This document shows positions 34,698 through 43,698 of a DNA stretch of 64,000 bases, in pieces. Origin of the DNA: Sinorhizobium meliloti. GTDB lineage: Bacteria > Pseudomonadota > Alphaproteobacteria > Rhizobiales > Rhizobiaceae. Where the stretch lies: assembly GCF_035610345.1 (NCBI RefSeq), contig NZ_CP141212.1, positions 2,955,001 through 3,019,000 of the forward strand, read 5' to 3'. A program made the position numbers and the translations under genes. The notes beneath the pieces were generated by a model. That model was not told where the DNA came from. It worked only from the letters and a program-made list of their open reading frames with translations, and ran no database searches. The stretch's first letter is position 1; the number at the start of each line of letters is the position of its first letter.

Positions 34698-35939
34698 TCA
34701 CGCCTTGATCCACGACCATTGCGTGACCGGCATCGCCGGCCGCCAGCCCGTCATGGCGCCGACGGGCGAGGCCCGGGCGATGTCGATGCGGATCAGCGAG
34801 CCGCCGAACCGCGCGTGTCGGGCGAGCAGCACCGCTTCCATCTCCGTCGTCACGGCATTGGCGACGAGACGTCCGCCGGGCGCGAGTGCCGCAACCGCCG
34901 CCTCCATTACCCCGGGCTTGCTGCCGCCGCCGCCGATGAAGATCGCGTCCGGCTGCGGAAGGCCGCGCAGCGCCTCCGGCGCCTGCCCTTCGGCGACCAC
35001 AAGCCCCGGAACGCCGAAGCGGGCGGCATTGCGGCCGATCCGCGCAGCCCGTTCGGACGACGCCTCTATGGCGACGGCGCGCATCGCCGGATCGGCAAGC
35101 ATCCATTCGATCGCGATCGAGCCTGCGCCGGCGCCGATGTCCCAGAGGAGTTCGCCCTTGCGCGGCGCGAGCGCCGAGAGCGTCAGCGCCCGCACCTCCC
35201 GCTTGGTGATCTGGCCGTCATGCTCGAAAAACCGATCGTCCAGGCCGCTGGCAAGCGTCAGAACGCGTGCATCGGCATCGGCCACCACCTCAAGTGCGCA
35301 GACGTTCAGAGCGTCGAGGTCCTCCATCGCGAAGCCGGAAGCGAGGTGGCGGGAGACACGCTCGCTTGCGCCGCCGAGCGCTTCGAGAACCGTAAGCCGT
35401 GACTGACCGAATCCGCTTTCTGCAAGCAGCCCGGCAAGCGCCTTCGGCCCGTTCTCGTCCGAGGTCAGCGCCAGAACGCGCGCGCCCGGCTGAAGATGCG
35501 GCCGTATGAGATCGAGCGGACGGCCGTGCAACGAAACGGTCGCGACCTCCTGCAGCGGCCAGCCTAGCCGGGAAGCGGCGAGGCTGAAGGCGGACGGCGC
35601 GGGGATGGTGCGCATTTCCGCGGCATCGACGCGGCGCGCCAGCGTGGCGCCGACGCCGTAAAGAAACGGATCGCCGGAGGCGAGCACAACGACAGGGCTG
35701 CCGCGCCGGGCGACGATCGCCTCCACCGATTTTTCAAAGGGGCTCTGCCAGCTATGGCGTTCGCCGCCGATCAGCGGCGCGGCGAGTTCCAAATGGCGGG
35801 CCCCGCCGAAGACGACGGGAGCTGCCTTTATCAGGCGCTTGGCCTCGTCGCCGAGACCGGCTACACCGTCTTCTCCGATACCGATCACGATGAGCCAGGG
35901 AGCGACGATGGCCGAGCCACTGTTCGACATGTCAGCCAC
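34698..35939 (-). CDS. cobL: Precorrin-6Y C5,15-methyltransferase (decarboxylating)
   Basis: Two-domain enzyme of about 413 residues that methylates C-5 and C-15 and removes the acetate carboxyl at C-12. The N-terminal half is a CobE/CbiE-type SUMT-like domain ([14 protein letters not shown], about 17-30; [15 protein letters not shown]), and the C-terminal half is CbiT-like with a Rossmann SAM site [18 protein letters not shown] (about 260-280). GTG 35939 (GAGG 7 bases upstream) gives MADMSNSG; ATG 35930 is nearly equal. The start overlaps the divergent cobK start by some 32 bases (23 if ATG 35930 is used). Confidence 0.95.
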   Translation of the reverse strand: MADMSNSGSAIVAPWLIVIGIGEDGVAGLGDEAKRLIKAAPVVFGGARHLELAAPLIGGERHSWQSPFEKSVEAIVARRGSPVVVLASGDPFLYGVGATLARRVDAAEMRTIPAPSAFSLAASRLGWPLQEVATVSLHGRPLDLIRPHLQPGARVLALTSDENGPKALAGLLAESGFGQSRLTVLEALGGASERVSRHLASGFAMEDLDALNVCALEVVADADARVLTLASGLDDRFFEHDGQITKREVRALTLSALAPRKGELLWDIGAGAGSIAIEWMLADPAMRAVAIEASSERAARIGRNAARFGVPGLVVAEGQAPEALRGLPQPDAIFIGGGGSKPGVMEAAVAALAPGGRLVANAVTTEMEAVLLARHARFGGSLIRIDIARASPVGAMTGWRPAMPVTQWSWIKA

Positions 35940-36708
35940 GGGCAGACCTCGCATTCTGATCCTGGGTGGAACGACCGAGGCGCGGCAGCTCGCAGAGCGC
36001 CTGGTCTGCGAACGGCATTACGATGCGGCGATCTCGCTTGCCGGCCGTACCGCCGATCCCCGCCCGCAGCCGCTTCCGACGCGCATCGGCGGCTTCGGCG
36101 GCGCCGAAGGGCTTGCCGCCTTTCTGCGCGAACGAAAGATCGCCCTGCTGATCGATGCGACGCACCCCTTCGCCGCCCGCATCTCGCTCAACGCCGCCGC
36201 AGCGGCCAAGATGACCGGAACGCCGCTCCTTGCGCTCCGCCGCCCCGCCTGGGCGGCAGAGCCCGGCGATCGATGGACCTGCGTCGGAAGCGTCGCGGAA
36301 GCGGTGTCCGCGTTGGGCGAGGAGCCGCGCCGCGTCTTGCTGGCAATCGGCCGGCAGGAGGCTTACCATTTCGAGAAGGCGCCGCAGCACAGCTACGTCG
36401 TGCGCAGCGTCGATCCGGTGATGCCGCCGCTCGATCTGCCGGATGTCACCGCCATCCTCGCCTCCGGCCCCTTTGCGCAGACCGACGAAACAGAACTGCT
36501 CGAACGCCACGGGATCGACGTCATCGTCGCCAAGAACAGCGGCGGTGCGGCCACCTACGGCAAGATAGCGGCGGCGCGTCACCTCGGGATCGAGGTGGTG
36601 ATGGTCGAGCGCCACAAGCCTGCCGACGTTCAATCGGTCGGCGACTGCGACGAGGCGCTCGAACGCATCCGTCAATGGCTTTCTCCGGTGAAGGACCGCG
36701 GCGTGTAG
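35908..36708 (+). CDS. cobK: Precorrin-6A reductase
   Basis: NADPH-dependent reduction of precorrin-6A to precorrin-6B. The 266-residue product begins with a short tail, then RILILGGTTEARQLAERL (about 14-31), the LIDATHPFAARISLNA block (about 86-101) and NSGGAATYGKIAAARHLGIE near the C terminus, all typical of CobK. AGGGAG lies 5 bases before ATG 35908. It is the only cob gene here on the plus strand: its 5' end overlaps cobL and its 3' end overlaps cobJ by 37 bases, so it must have its own promoter within cobL. Confidence 0.95.
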   Translation: MAEPLFDMSATGRPRILILGGTTEARQLAERLVCERHYDAAISLAGRTADPRPQPLPTRIGGFGGAEGLAAFLRERKIALLIDATHPFAARISLNAAAAAKMTGTPLLALRRPAWAAEPGDRWTCVGSVAEAVSALGEEPRRVLLAIGRQEAYHFEKAPQHSYVVRSVDPVMPPLDLPDVTAILASGPFAQTDETELLERHGIDVIVAKNSGGAATYGKIAAARHLGIEVVMVERHKPADVQSVGDCDEALERIRQWLSPVKDRGV

Positions 36709-37436
36709 ACGAGGTCGTGCTTACCCTCGCGGGCGATGGTGCGCGTCTCCGGCGAACCGATGATCACGCAGGTCGCCATGTCGGCGCGGTCGGGATCGGC
36801 CTCACCGAGCGGCATGACCGCTATGCGCTCGTCCGCCCGCCCGGCGGCGCGGCCGAAGATAACCGGAACGCGGGCCGGCAGCACCTGCCGAAGAACCTCG
36901 AAGGCCTCGCCGAGTTGCCAGGGACGCGCCTTGCTGATCGGATTGTAAAGCGCGATGACGAGCCCCGCTTCGGCGGCAAGCCTCAGTCGTCTGGTGATGA
37001 CATCCCACGGCTTCAGGTTGTCGGAAAGCGACATGGCGCAGAAATCGTGTCCGAGCGGTGCCCCGATCCGGGCTGCGACTGCGAGCATCGCGGTGACGCC
37101 GGGCGTGATCGTGAGATCAACCTCACGCCATTCCTGCGGTCCCTTGTCGATCGCCTCGCAGACGGCGGCCGCCATCGCGAAGATGCCGGGATCGCCGCCG
37201 GAGACGACGCAGACATCTGCCCCGGCTGCGGCGCGCGCGAGTGCTGCCCGGGCACGGTCCAGTTCCTCGCGGTTGTCCGAAGCGATGCGCCGTTGATCCG
37301 CCCGAAGATGCAGGCGACCGAGATAGGGGCCGTAGCCGAAGAACTCGGTCGCGACCGCAATCGCATCCTCGGCCTCGGGCGTCATTTGCGCCGGATTGCC
37401 GGGGCCGGTGCCGACGATGAAGAGCTTTCCGGTCAT
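36672..37436 (-). CDS. cobJ: Precorrin-3B C(17)-methyltransferase
   Basis: Methylates C-17 with ring contraction, giving precorrin-4. The 254-residue product shows LFIVGTGPGNPAQMTPEA (about 5-22), the SDNREELDRA and VVSGGDPGIFAMAA (about 76-89) SAM-site motifs and VTAMLAVAARIGAPLGHDF. Its ATG overlaps the cobI stop by 4 bases (ATGA). The last 12 codons overlap the end of cobK on the other strand. Confidence 0.96.
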   Translation of the reverse strand: MTGKLFIVGTGPGNPAQMTPEAEDAIAVATEFFGYGPYLGRLHLRADQRRIASDNREELDRARAALARAAAGADVCVVSGGDPGIFAMAAAVCEAIDKGPQEWREVDLTITPGVTAMLAVAARIGAPLGHDFCAMSLSDNLKPWDVITRRLRLAAEAGLVIALYNPISKARPWQLGEAFEVLRQVLPARVPVIFGRAAGRADERIAVMPLGEADPDRADMATCVIIGSPETRTIAREGKHDLVYTPRSFTGESH

Positions 37437-38224
37437 GCGCTGCCCTCCGATCCGGGCCTTTCCTTCCGGCCGGGCCTGTCCTTACCGCCGGGCCTGTCCT
37501 TCCAGCCAGGGACGAGCACCAGCGAGAAATAGGGCGCCTCGTCGTCCGGCTTCTCGCCGAGCGGAACCATCGCCGCATTCCTCATGGTGCCGCGCTCGAC
37601 ATAGACGGCCGCCTCGAGCCGGCCTGCCGCCGCCAGCGCCCGGCGGATCTTCGGCAAGTTGCGACCGACCTTCATGATGACCGCGGCTTGCGTGTCGGCG
37701 AGGCGGCGCTGAAGCTCGCCCTCGCCCATCGTGCCGGGGAGAACCGAAAGCACGTCGTCGCCCTGCACCAGAGGCAGCCCTGCGAGCGACCAGCAGCCCG
37801 ACATTGCGGTGATGCCCGGAATGACCTCGGCCGGGAAGCGGCCGGCAAGCCGCACATGGAGGTGCATGTAGGAACCGTAGAAAAGCGGATCGCCCTCGCT
37901 CAGCACCGCGACCGTCCGTCCGGCGAGAAGATGCGCCGCGACGACCTCGGCCGAGGCGTCGTAGAAATCGGTGATCTGGCGCTTATAGGCGTCGTGATCC
38001 TTGTCGATCTCGGTCGTCACCGGGTAGTAGAGCGGCAATTCGGTCATGTCCGGCTTCAAAAGACCTTCCACCACCGCGCGGCCGTTGCCGTTGCGTCCGG
38101 CCTTGGCGAAATAGGCGACGACATCCGCTTCGCCGAGTGCCCGGACGGCCTTTACGGTCAGGAGTTCAGGATCGCCGGGACCCGTTCCGACGCCGATAAG
38201 CCGGCCTGATACCACCCCGCTCAC
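37433..38224 (-). CDS. cobI: Precorrin-2 C(20)-methyltransferase
   Basis: First dedicated methylation after precorrin-2. The 263-residue product has LIGVGTGPGDPELLTVKAVR (about 9-28), YYPVTTE, VAVLSEGDPLFYGSYMHLH (about 104-122) and GITAMSGCWSLAGLPLVQGD. GTG 38224 overlaps the cobH stop by 4 bases. The last 20 or so residues are a charged tail with a six-residue repeat, KDRPGG, KDRPGR, KERPGS, encoded by near-identical 18-base units at about 37444-37505; this lies outside the methyltransferase fold. Confidence 0.95.
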   Translation of the reverse strand: MSGVVSGRLIGVGTGPGDPELLTVKAVRALGEADVVAYFAKAGRNGNGRAVVEGLLKPDMTELPLYYPVTTEIDKDHDAYKRQITDFYDASAEVVAAHLLAGRTVAVLSEGDPLFYGSYMHLHVRLAGRFPAEVIPGITAMSGCWSLAGLPLVQGDDVLSVLPGTMGEGELQRRLADTQAAVIMKVGRNLPKIRRALAAAGRLEAAVYVERGTMRNAAMVPLGEKPDDEAPYFSLVLVPGWKDRPGGKDRPGRKERPGSEGSA

Positions 38225-38853
38225 AGGCCCGGCCTCGCGAGAGAATTCAGCGCGGCGGCAGTCATCGCACTGCCGCCCAGACGGCCGCGAACGATCGCAA
38301 AGGGAACGCCATAGGAATTTTCGGCAAGCGCGTCCTTCGATTCGGCCGCACCGACGAAACCGACGGGCATTCCGAGGATCGCCGCCGGCTTCGGCGCGCC
38401 GTCGCGCAGCATTTCGAGCAGATAGAAGAGCGCTGTCGGCGCATTGCCGATCGCAACCACGGAGCCAGCCATCCGCTCGCCCCAGAGCTTCAGCGCCGCT
38501 GCGGAACGCGTATTGCCGATCTCGGTGGCGATCTCCGCGGTACGCGCATCGCGAAGCGTGCAGATCACCTCGTTGCCGGCGGGCAGCCGGGCGCGCGTCA
38601 CGCCATGGGCGACCATTTCGGCGTCGCAGAAAATCGGCGCGCCGTCTTTCAGCGCCGCGCGCGCGGCGGAGACGAAGCCGGGCGAGAACACGAATTGTCG
38701 CACCGCCTCGACCGAGCCGCAGGCATGCACCATGCGTATGGCGAGATCGGCTTCTTCTTCCGAAAATCCGGAAAGGTCGGCTTCCGCGCGGATGATCGCG
38801 AAGGAACGCTCATAGATGGCGTTGCCATCGCGGATGTAATCGTAATCAGGCAT
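38221..38853 (-). CDS. cobH: Precorrin-8X methylmutase
   Basis: Moves the C-11 methyl group to C-12, forming hydrogenobyrinate. The 210-residue product carries the catalytic-histidine-type segment VHACGSVEAVRQFVFSPGFV (about 42-61), PIFCDAEMVAHGVTRARLPA and the glycine-rich VVAIGNAPTALFYLLEMLRD (about 132-151), then GMPVGFVGAAESK. It sits 2 bases after cobG and overlaps cobI, within the minus-strand cobGHIJ operon. Confidence 0.96.
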   Translation of the reverse strand: MPDYDYIRDGNAIYERSFAIIRAEADLSGFSEEEADLAIRMVHACGSVEAVRQFVFSPGFVSAARAALKDGAPIFCDAEMVAHGVTRARLPAGNEVICTLRDARTAEIATEIGNTRSAAALKLWGERMAGSVVAIGNAPTALFYLLEMLRDGAPKPAAILGMPVGFVGAAESKDALAENSYGVPFAIVRGRLGGSAMTAAALNSLARPGL

Positions 38854-38855
38854 TT

Positions 38856-40223
38856 CTATCCCTGTTCAAACGCGGCGGCGATGCGCGCGGTCCCGAGCCG
38901 TGTAAGACAGGACAGCGCCGATTCGCCAGCGTCTTTGTCTTCCCGCACGAGCGCGTTCAGCGCGCCGAACGCAGATCCTATTCCGTTTTCATCCCTGTAG
39001 GCACTCGACGCGACGGAAGCAGTGCCATTTACGACAAGCGCATATCCTGATGGCGCACCGACGAGCGTCAACGGCGACGCCGTGGGTCTGGCGCAACCCT
39101 TGGGACAGCCGGAGAGATGCACCGTCACCGAACCGTCGAGGAGATCCGGCGCGGATTCGACCAACAGCCTCGCCGTCGCCTTTGTGTCCATGCGCGCCGA
39201 GGCGCAGGCGAGGCCTGCGCAAGCGGCTATGTGATTGCGCGGATCGTCGGAGGCGACCAGAAAGCCGTGCGAGCAGGCAAGGCGTTGCACGACGGCCGAC
39301 GTTTCGCCCGAGAGACCGAGGACGAACAGACCGCGCGGGGGTGCCAAGCGTATCTCGTTTGCGCCGAGCTCCTCCGCCTGTCGGAGGAACGCGACGAGAC
39401 TGCCCGCATCGGTTTGCGCGAAGGTCAGGCCGACGCCGAGCACGGTGCCGGCGCCGCCGAAGTGGTGGATGCCCGCCGGTGGCGGCGAAAAAGCGGGACC
39501 GTGCGCGCGCGGCAGGGCATCGCCTGCCGCCGCGCGCTGCCGAAGAAGATCGGCATCAAGGTCGCGGGCCCGGCTAGCGGGGCCGAGTGCAGCGAGATCT
39601 CCCAGGATTTCGAGAACGATAGGGACAATTTCGTTCGATTCCAAGAGCGCGATGGGCTTTGCCGAGCGCGCCGTCCCGCCGAGCGAAAGCAGCCATCGCA
39701 CGCCGTCCTCATGCTCGAACGCCGAGACACGCAGGTCGGCGGTCAGGCTTCCCAGGTGGAAGCGGCCGCCTCCATCCACGACGATCGAGAGTTTCGGCGC
39801 GAGCCTGAGCGCCTCACCCGCGCCGGAGATCGCCATACGCAGCGCGCGGGCGAGCGGGCGAGGATCGGCGACTTCGTCCGGGTCGAATCCGGCAAGCGGC
39901 GGGGTCTCGATCGCCACCCCTTCGGCAATGGCTATCTCCGCCGCCCCGATCGCTTCGGCGAGCGCCGCAACGCTTTCCGGCGTCAGGCCGCGGATCTGCA
40001 GGTTGCCGCGTGCCGTGACCTCAATGATCCCGCTGCCGCATGTCGCAGCCGCACCGGCAATCGCCCTCATCTCGGCCGGCGTGAGGCCGTCGCCTGCCGG
40101 TCGCAGCCGCACGAGCAGGCCGTCCCCGGTCTGCATCGGCGCCGCCAGCGAAGGACAGCTCCCGCGGCGCATCGATGCGCCGGTCGCAGATCGGTCGGCT
40201 CGTGGGGCGGCGCAGCTTTTCAT
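38856..40223 (-). CDS. cobG: Precorrin-3B synthase (CobG monooxygenase)
   Basis: Oxygen-dependent enzyme that makes the C-20 hydroxyl and gamma-lactone, committing the cell to the aerobic route. The 455-residue product is related to sulfite/nitrite reductases: TARGNLQIRGL (about 73-83) and the iron-sulfur cysteines in CAGLACAS and LSGCPKGCARP near residues 360-400. ATG 40223 has only a weak ribosome site; longer upstream frames run into the cobF side. First gene of cobGHIJ; its promoter must lie in the 116-base gap to cobF or in cobF. Confidence 0.92.
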   Translation of the reverse strand: MKSCAAPRADRSATGASMRRGSCPSLAAPMQTGDGLLVRLRPAGDGLTPAEMRAIAGAAATCGSGIIEVTARGNLQIRGLTPESVAALAEAIGAAEIAIAEGVAIETPPLAGFDPDEVADPRPLARALRMAISGAGEALRLAPKLSIVVDGGGRFHLGSLTADLRVSAFEHEDGVRWLLSLGGTARSAKPIALLESNEIVPIVLEILGDLAALGPASRARDLDADLLRQRAAAGDALPRAHGPAFSPPPAGIHHFGGAGTVLGVGLTFAQTDAGSLVAFLRQAEELGANEIRLAPPRGLFVLGLSGETSAVVQRLACSHGFLVASDDPRNHIAACAGLACASARMDTKATARLLVESAPDLLDGSVTVHLSGCPKGCARPTASPLTLVGAPSGYALVVNGTASVASSAYRDENGIGSAFGALNALVREDKDAGESALSCLTRLGTARIAAAFEQG

Positions 40224-40339
40224 TCGTCTCGGTAATCCTTCGGTATCAACCCGGCATGCCTGATCGATCGAGCCTATATCACAGGGCGAGCGTCGAGAGA
40301 GATCAAAGATCTGCCGCCAAGAGCAGGGGCAACGCCCGA

Positions 40340-41110
40340 CTACTCTTCGAAATCGGCGCCCTTGCGCAGCAGATAAATATCCATGATCCAGCCCATCCGC
40401 TCGCGCGCCGCGGCCCGCGCTTCGAGAATCCGCTCTTTCACCTCGGCGAGGCGCCCTGAAATGACGATCTCGTCGGGCGTGCCGAGATAGGCCCCCCAAT
40501 AGATCTCGGCGTCCGGATCCTCGATCTTCCGGAACGCCTGCTCGCCGTCGAGCATGACGACGGCCGTCTCGCTTTTGTGCGGAAAACTTTCGGCGAGCCG
40601 CCGGCCAGTGGTGATTTCCACCGGCTTGCCGACGAGGTTCAACGGGATGCGATGGCTGGCACAGAGCGCCTGCAGGCTGGTAATGCCCGGAATGACGTCG
40701 TAGCCGAAGGCCACCCGGCCGCCCGACTTCACGCGTTCCACGATGCGGATCGTGCTGTCATAGAGCATCGGATCGCCCCAGACGAGGAAGGCGCCGGTCT
40801 GGCCTTCCGCGAGCTCGCTCTCCAGCAGCGCCTCGTAGGCGGCGGCGATGCCCGCATGCCACTCGTCCACGCTTTCCACGTAGCTGCGGCCTTCGGTGCG
40901 GCGGACGGGCACCGCGAATTCGACGGTGCGGCTGCCGGCCCGCGTCACGTAACGGGCGCATATCGCGCGGCGCAGCTCGGCCAACTCCGTCTTTTTCTCC
41001 CCTTTGGTCGGGATGAAGAGCACATCGGCCCGATTCAGCGCATTGATCGCCTGAACCGTCATGTGCTCGGGGTTGCCGGCACCGATACCGATGATCAGGA
41101 TGTGTCGCAT
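40340..41110 (-). CDS. cobF: Precorrin-6A synthase (deacetylating), C-1 methyltransferase
   Basis: Methylates C-1 and removes the acetyl group at that position in the aerobic pathway. The 256-residue product shows ILIIGIGAGNPEHMTVQAIN (about 4-23), FIPTKGEKKTELAELRR, AFLVWGDPMLYDSTIRIVER (about 112-131) and GYDVIPGITSLQALCASHRI. ATG 41110 is chosen because GGGAG lies 5 bases upstream; ATG 41122 is in frame. It lies upstream of cobG with a 116-base gap, and duplicated elements precede it. Confidence 0.95.
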   Translation of the reverse strand: MRHILIIGIGAGNPEHMTVQAINALNRADVLFIPTKGEKKTELAELRRAICARYVTRAGSRTVEFAVPVRRTEGRSYVESVDEWHAGIAAAYEALLESELAEGQTGAFLVWGDPMLYDSTIRIVERVKSGGRVAFGYDVIPGITSLQALCASHRIPLNLVGKPVEITTGRRLAESFPHKSETAVVMLDGEQAFRKIEDPDAEIYWGAYLGTPDEIVISGRLAEVKERILEARAAARERMGWIMDIYLLRKGADFEE

Positions 41111-41129
41111 GCCGTCTCCCATTGCGCCA

Positions 41130-41170
41130 CCCGCATAATCGGGCCAGTCCCGCCCGCATATCGGGCCAGT
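41130..41170. repeat. Direct repeat in the cobF promoter region
   Basis: CCCGCATAATCGGGCCAGT (41130-41148) and CCCGCATATCGGGCCAGT (41153-41170) are identical apart from one extra base, and each contains the inverted CCCG/CGGG. Two direct copies 23 bases apart just upstream of cobF suggest a two-site regulator. No cobalamin riboswitch box was recognised. Confidence 0.6.
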
Positions 41171-41231
41171 GTTTGACGGATCGCCGCGGCGGGTGCAAGG
41201 CCCATTCGCGACGGCAAACGCTACGGCCGCG

Positions 41232-41957
41232 TCAGCAGTTCGGCGCCAGCTGCCGCTCGACGGCCAAGGGGGGATCTTCCGGCAACCGCCAATCGATCGG
41301 ATCCAGCCCCTTGGACGTCAAAAACGCATTCGCCTTGGAGAAATGCCGGCAGCCGAAGAACCCCGCATGGGCCGATAAGGGTGACGGATGCGGTGCGGTG
41401 AGCACGAGATGACGCGAACGATCGACAAAAGCGGCCTTGCGTTGCGCGTAAGAGCCCCAGAGCATGAAGACGACAGGCTGCGCCTGCTCGTTGACCGCCC
41501 GGATTACGGCGTCGGTGAAGCGCTCCCAGCCCTTGCCCTGATGCGAAGCCGCGCGGCCGCGTTCGACGGTCAGCACGCTGTTCAGAAGCAGCACGCCCTG
41601 GCGCGCCCAACTTTCGAGGAAGCCGTGGCGCGCCGGCGGAATGCCGAGGTCTTCCTGCAATTCCTTGTAGATGTTGACGAGAGAGGGCGGCGTGCGCACG
41701 CCCGGACGAACGCTGAAGCAGAGCCCATGCGCCTGCCCGTCGCCATGATAGGGGTCCTGGCCGAGGATGACGACGCGTACCCTGTCGAGCGGGGTCAGAT
41801 CGAGCGCACGGAAATATTCGACGCCCCTCGGAAAAATCTGCCGACCCTGCTGCTTTTCCTCCAGCAGGAACCGCTTGAGCTCGGCCATGTAACCGTGGCG
41901 GAATTCCCCGCCCAGAACGGCTTTCCAGCTTTCTTCCAGCCTGATCGTCGCGTCCAT
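41232..41957 (-). CDS. ung: Uracil-DNA glycosylase, family 1
   Basis: Removes uracil from DNA to begin base excision repair. The 241-residue product has the catalytic water-activating motif [16 protein letters not shown] (about 63-78), the [12 protein letters not shown] block (about 122-133) and the DNA-intercalation loop [13 protein letters not shown] (about 189-201). ATG 41957 precedes [16 protein letters not shown] as in relatives. It is monocistronic and divergent from modA. Confidence 0.96.
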   Translation of the reverse strand: MDATIRLEESWKAVLGGEFRHGYMAELKRFLLEEKQQGRQIFPRGVEYFRALDLTPLDRVRVVILGQDPYHGDGQAHGLCFSVRPGVRTPPSLVNIYKELQEDLGIPPARHGFLESWARQGVLLLNSVLTVERGRAASHQGKGWERFTDAVIRAVNEQAQPVVFMLWGSYAQRKAAFVDRSRHLVLTAPHPSPLSAHAGFFGCRHFSKANAFLTSKGLDPIDWRLPEDPPLAVERQLAPNC

Positions 41958-42098
41958 GTGGATCGTCCACCTCCTTGGGTCTCGTTCCGGAATTTAGACG
42001 CATGAGCGCCTATCGCAAGCGCTCGCGTCGTCTCCGCCCCATCGGTTCACCGATTTTGACTACAGCGCAACGGCCGCATTGTATTTCCACGAATATAG

Positions 42099-42115
42099 CG
42101 GTAACCAAAATACCG
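42099..42115. promoter_or_regulatory. Inverted repeat upstream of modA
   Basis: CGGTA (42099-42103) and TACCG (42111-42115) are 7 bases apart, and outer sequences ATATAGCG (42094-42101) and CGCTGTAT (42118-42125) also nearly mirror each other. The position 35-60 bases before modA fits an operator, perhaps for the ModE-like protein encoded at 44781, although it does not match the classical ModE box closely. Confidence 0.4.
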
Positions 42116-42159
42116 GAGCGCTGTATCTTGGGAAATATCACGAACCGGGAGACTTGGGT

Positions 42160-42945
42160 GTGACAACGAGAAGAGATTGGCTCAAGGGCGTGTCACTGGT
42201 GCTCGGCGTGGTTCTGGCGGGAACGGCCTTTGCACCGGCTCAGGCGGCGGAGAAGGTCACCGTGTTCGCCGCGGCGAGTCTCAAGAATGCGCTCGATGCG
42301 ATCACGGGCGAATGGCTCAAACAGACCGGCAAGGAAGCCACCGTTTCCTATGCGGCGAGTTCGGCGCTGGCGAAACAGATCGAACAGGGCGCGCCCGCCG
42401 ATGTGTTCATCTCGGCCGACCTCGCCTGGATGGATTACCTCGCAGAAAAGAAGCTGATCAAGGCCGGCACGCGCTCCAACCTGCTCGGCAATCGTATCGT
42501 CCTCGTCTCAGGCAAGTCGGACGCCCGGGCTGTCGAGATCGAGCCGGGTCTCGACCTTGCCGGTCTTCTCGGCGACGGACGATTGGCCATGGGAGCCGTG
42601 GAATCCGTCCCCGCCGGCAAGTATGGCAAGGCGGCGCTGGAAAAGCTCGGACTGTGGCCGAACGTTGCCGGAAAGGTCGCCGGCGCCGAAAGCGTGCGCG
42701 CCGCCCTCCTCCTCGTGTCACGTGGCGAGGCGCCCTACGGCATCGTCTACCGAACCGACGCTGCAGCGGACGCCAATGTGAAAGTGGTCGGCACCTTCCC
42801 CGAGGACAGCCACCCCCCAATTGTCTACCCGATCGCGATCACCGCGGACAGCAGGAACGCCGATGCCGCCGCCTACCTCGAATTCGTCCACTCGCCGAAG
42901 GCGGCGGCGCTTTTCCAGGCCGAGGGCTTCACCGTTCTGGAATAG
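42160..42945 (+). CDS. modA: Molybdate ABC transporter, periplasmic binding protein
   Basis: Captures molybdate or tungstate in the periplasm. The 261-residue product begins with a signal peptide: TTRRDWLKGVSLVLGVVL, then an AQAA/E cleavage site (about 30-31). The mature protein shows VTVFAAASLKNALDAI (about 33-48), YAASSALAKQIEQGAPADVF and GKYGKAALEKLGLW, diagnostic of ModA. GTG 42160 follows GGGAG at a good distance; an ATG at 42079 would bury the signal. The RRDWLK sequence could make it a Tat signal. First gene of modABC. Confidence 0.95.
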   Translation: MTTRRDWLKGVSLVLGVVLAGTAFAPAQAAEKVTVFAAASLKNALDAITGEWLKQTGKEATVSYAASSALAKQIEQGAPADVFISADLAWMDYLAEKKLIKAGTRSNLLGNRIVLVSGKSDARAVEIEPGLDLAGLLGDGRLAMGAVESVPAGKYGKAALEKLGLWPNVAGKVAGAESVRAALLLVSRGEAPYGIVYRTDAAADANVKVVGTFPEDSHPPIVYPIAITADSRNADAAAYLEFVHSPKAAALFQAEGFTVLE

Positions 42946-42996
42946 AACTTGCCGAATGATTGCACGACACGGCGCGTCAGGAACGGGAGTACGAGC

Positions 42997-43698
42997 TTGG
43001 ACTGGATGGCATTGAGCGACGCGGAGTGGACGGCCGTCCGCCTGAGCCTGCGGGTCGCCACCGTTGCGATGCTTGCGAGCTTGCCGCCGGCGCTCCTTGT
43101 CTCGATGATACTTGCGCGCGGCCGCTTCTGGGGCAAGTCGCTCCTGAACGGCCTCGTCCATATGCCGCTGATCCTGCCGCCGGTCGTCACGGGCTTCGCT
43201 CTGCTGCTCCTTTTCGGCCGGCGCGGCCCGATCGGTGCATTTCTCGCGGAGAATTTCGGGCTGGTCTTTTCGTTCCGCTGGACGGGAGCGGCACTCGCCT
43301 GCGCGGTGATGGGCTTCCCATTGATGGTCCGCAGCATCCGGCTGTCTATCGAAGCAGTAGACCGCAAGCTCGAAGAAGCAGCGGGAACGCTTGGCGCGAG
43401 CCCCGCCTGGATCTTTCTGACGGTCACATTGCCCCTGATCCTTCCCGGCATTCTCGCCGGCATGGTCCTCTCCTTCGCCAAGGCCATGGGCGAATTCGGC
43501 GCGACCATCACCTTCGTTTCCAATATCCCCGGCGAGACCCAGACGCTTTCCGCCGCGATCTATACCTTCACACAGGTGCCGGGCGGCGACGCCGGCGCGA
43601 TGCGCCTGGCCGCGATCTCCGTCGTTATTTCGATGACGGCCCTGATGCTTTCGGAAGCCATGGCTTCAGCCGCGGCGCGGCGGACGGTGGCGGCATGA
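42997..43698 (+). CDS. modB: Molybdate ABC transporter permease
   Basis: A 233-residue inner-membrane permease with about five hydrophobic segments. The [20 protein letters not shown] segment (about 55-74) and the [20 protein letters not shown] loop (about 128-147, coupling to ModC) are typical of ModB. TTG 42997 is chosen because GGGAG sits 7 bases upstream; ATG 43006 is the alternative. It overlaps modC by ATGA. Confidence 0.94.
   Translation: MDWMALSDAEWTAVRLSLRVATVAMLASLPPALLVSMILARGRFWGKSLLNGLVHMPLILPPVVTGFALLLLFGRRGPIGAFLAENFGLVFSFRWTGAALACAVMGFPLMVRSIRLSIEAVDRKLEEAAGTLGASPAWIFLTVTLPLILPGILAGMVLSFAKAMGEFGATITFVSNIPGETQTLSAAIYTFTQVPGGDAGAMRLAAISVVISMTALMLSEAMASAAARRTVAA

Noticed and set aside
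41111-41231. Cobalamin riboswitch before cobF
   Set aside because: I could not find the B12-box sequence or the expected helices; only the direct repeats are visible.
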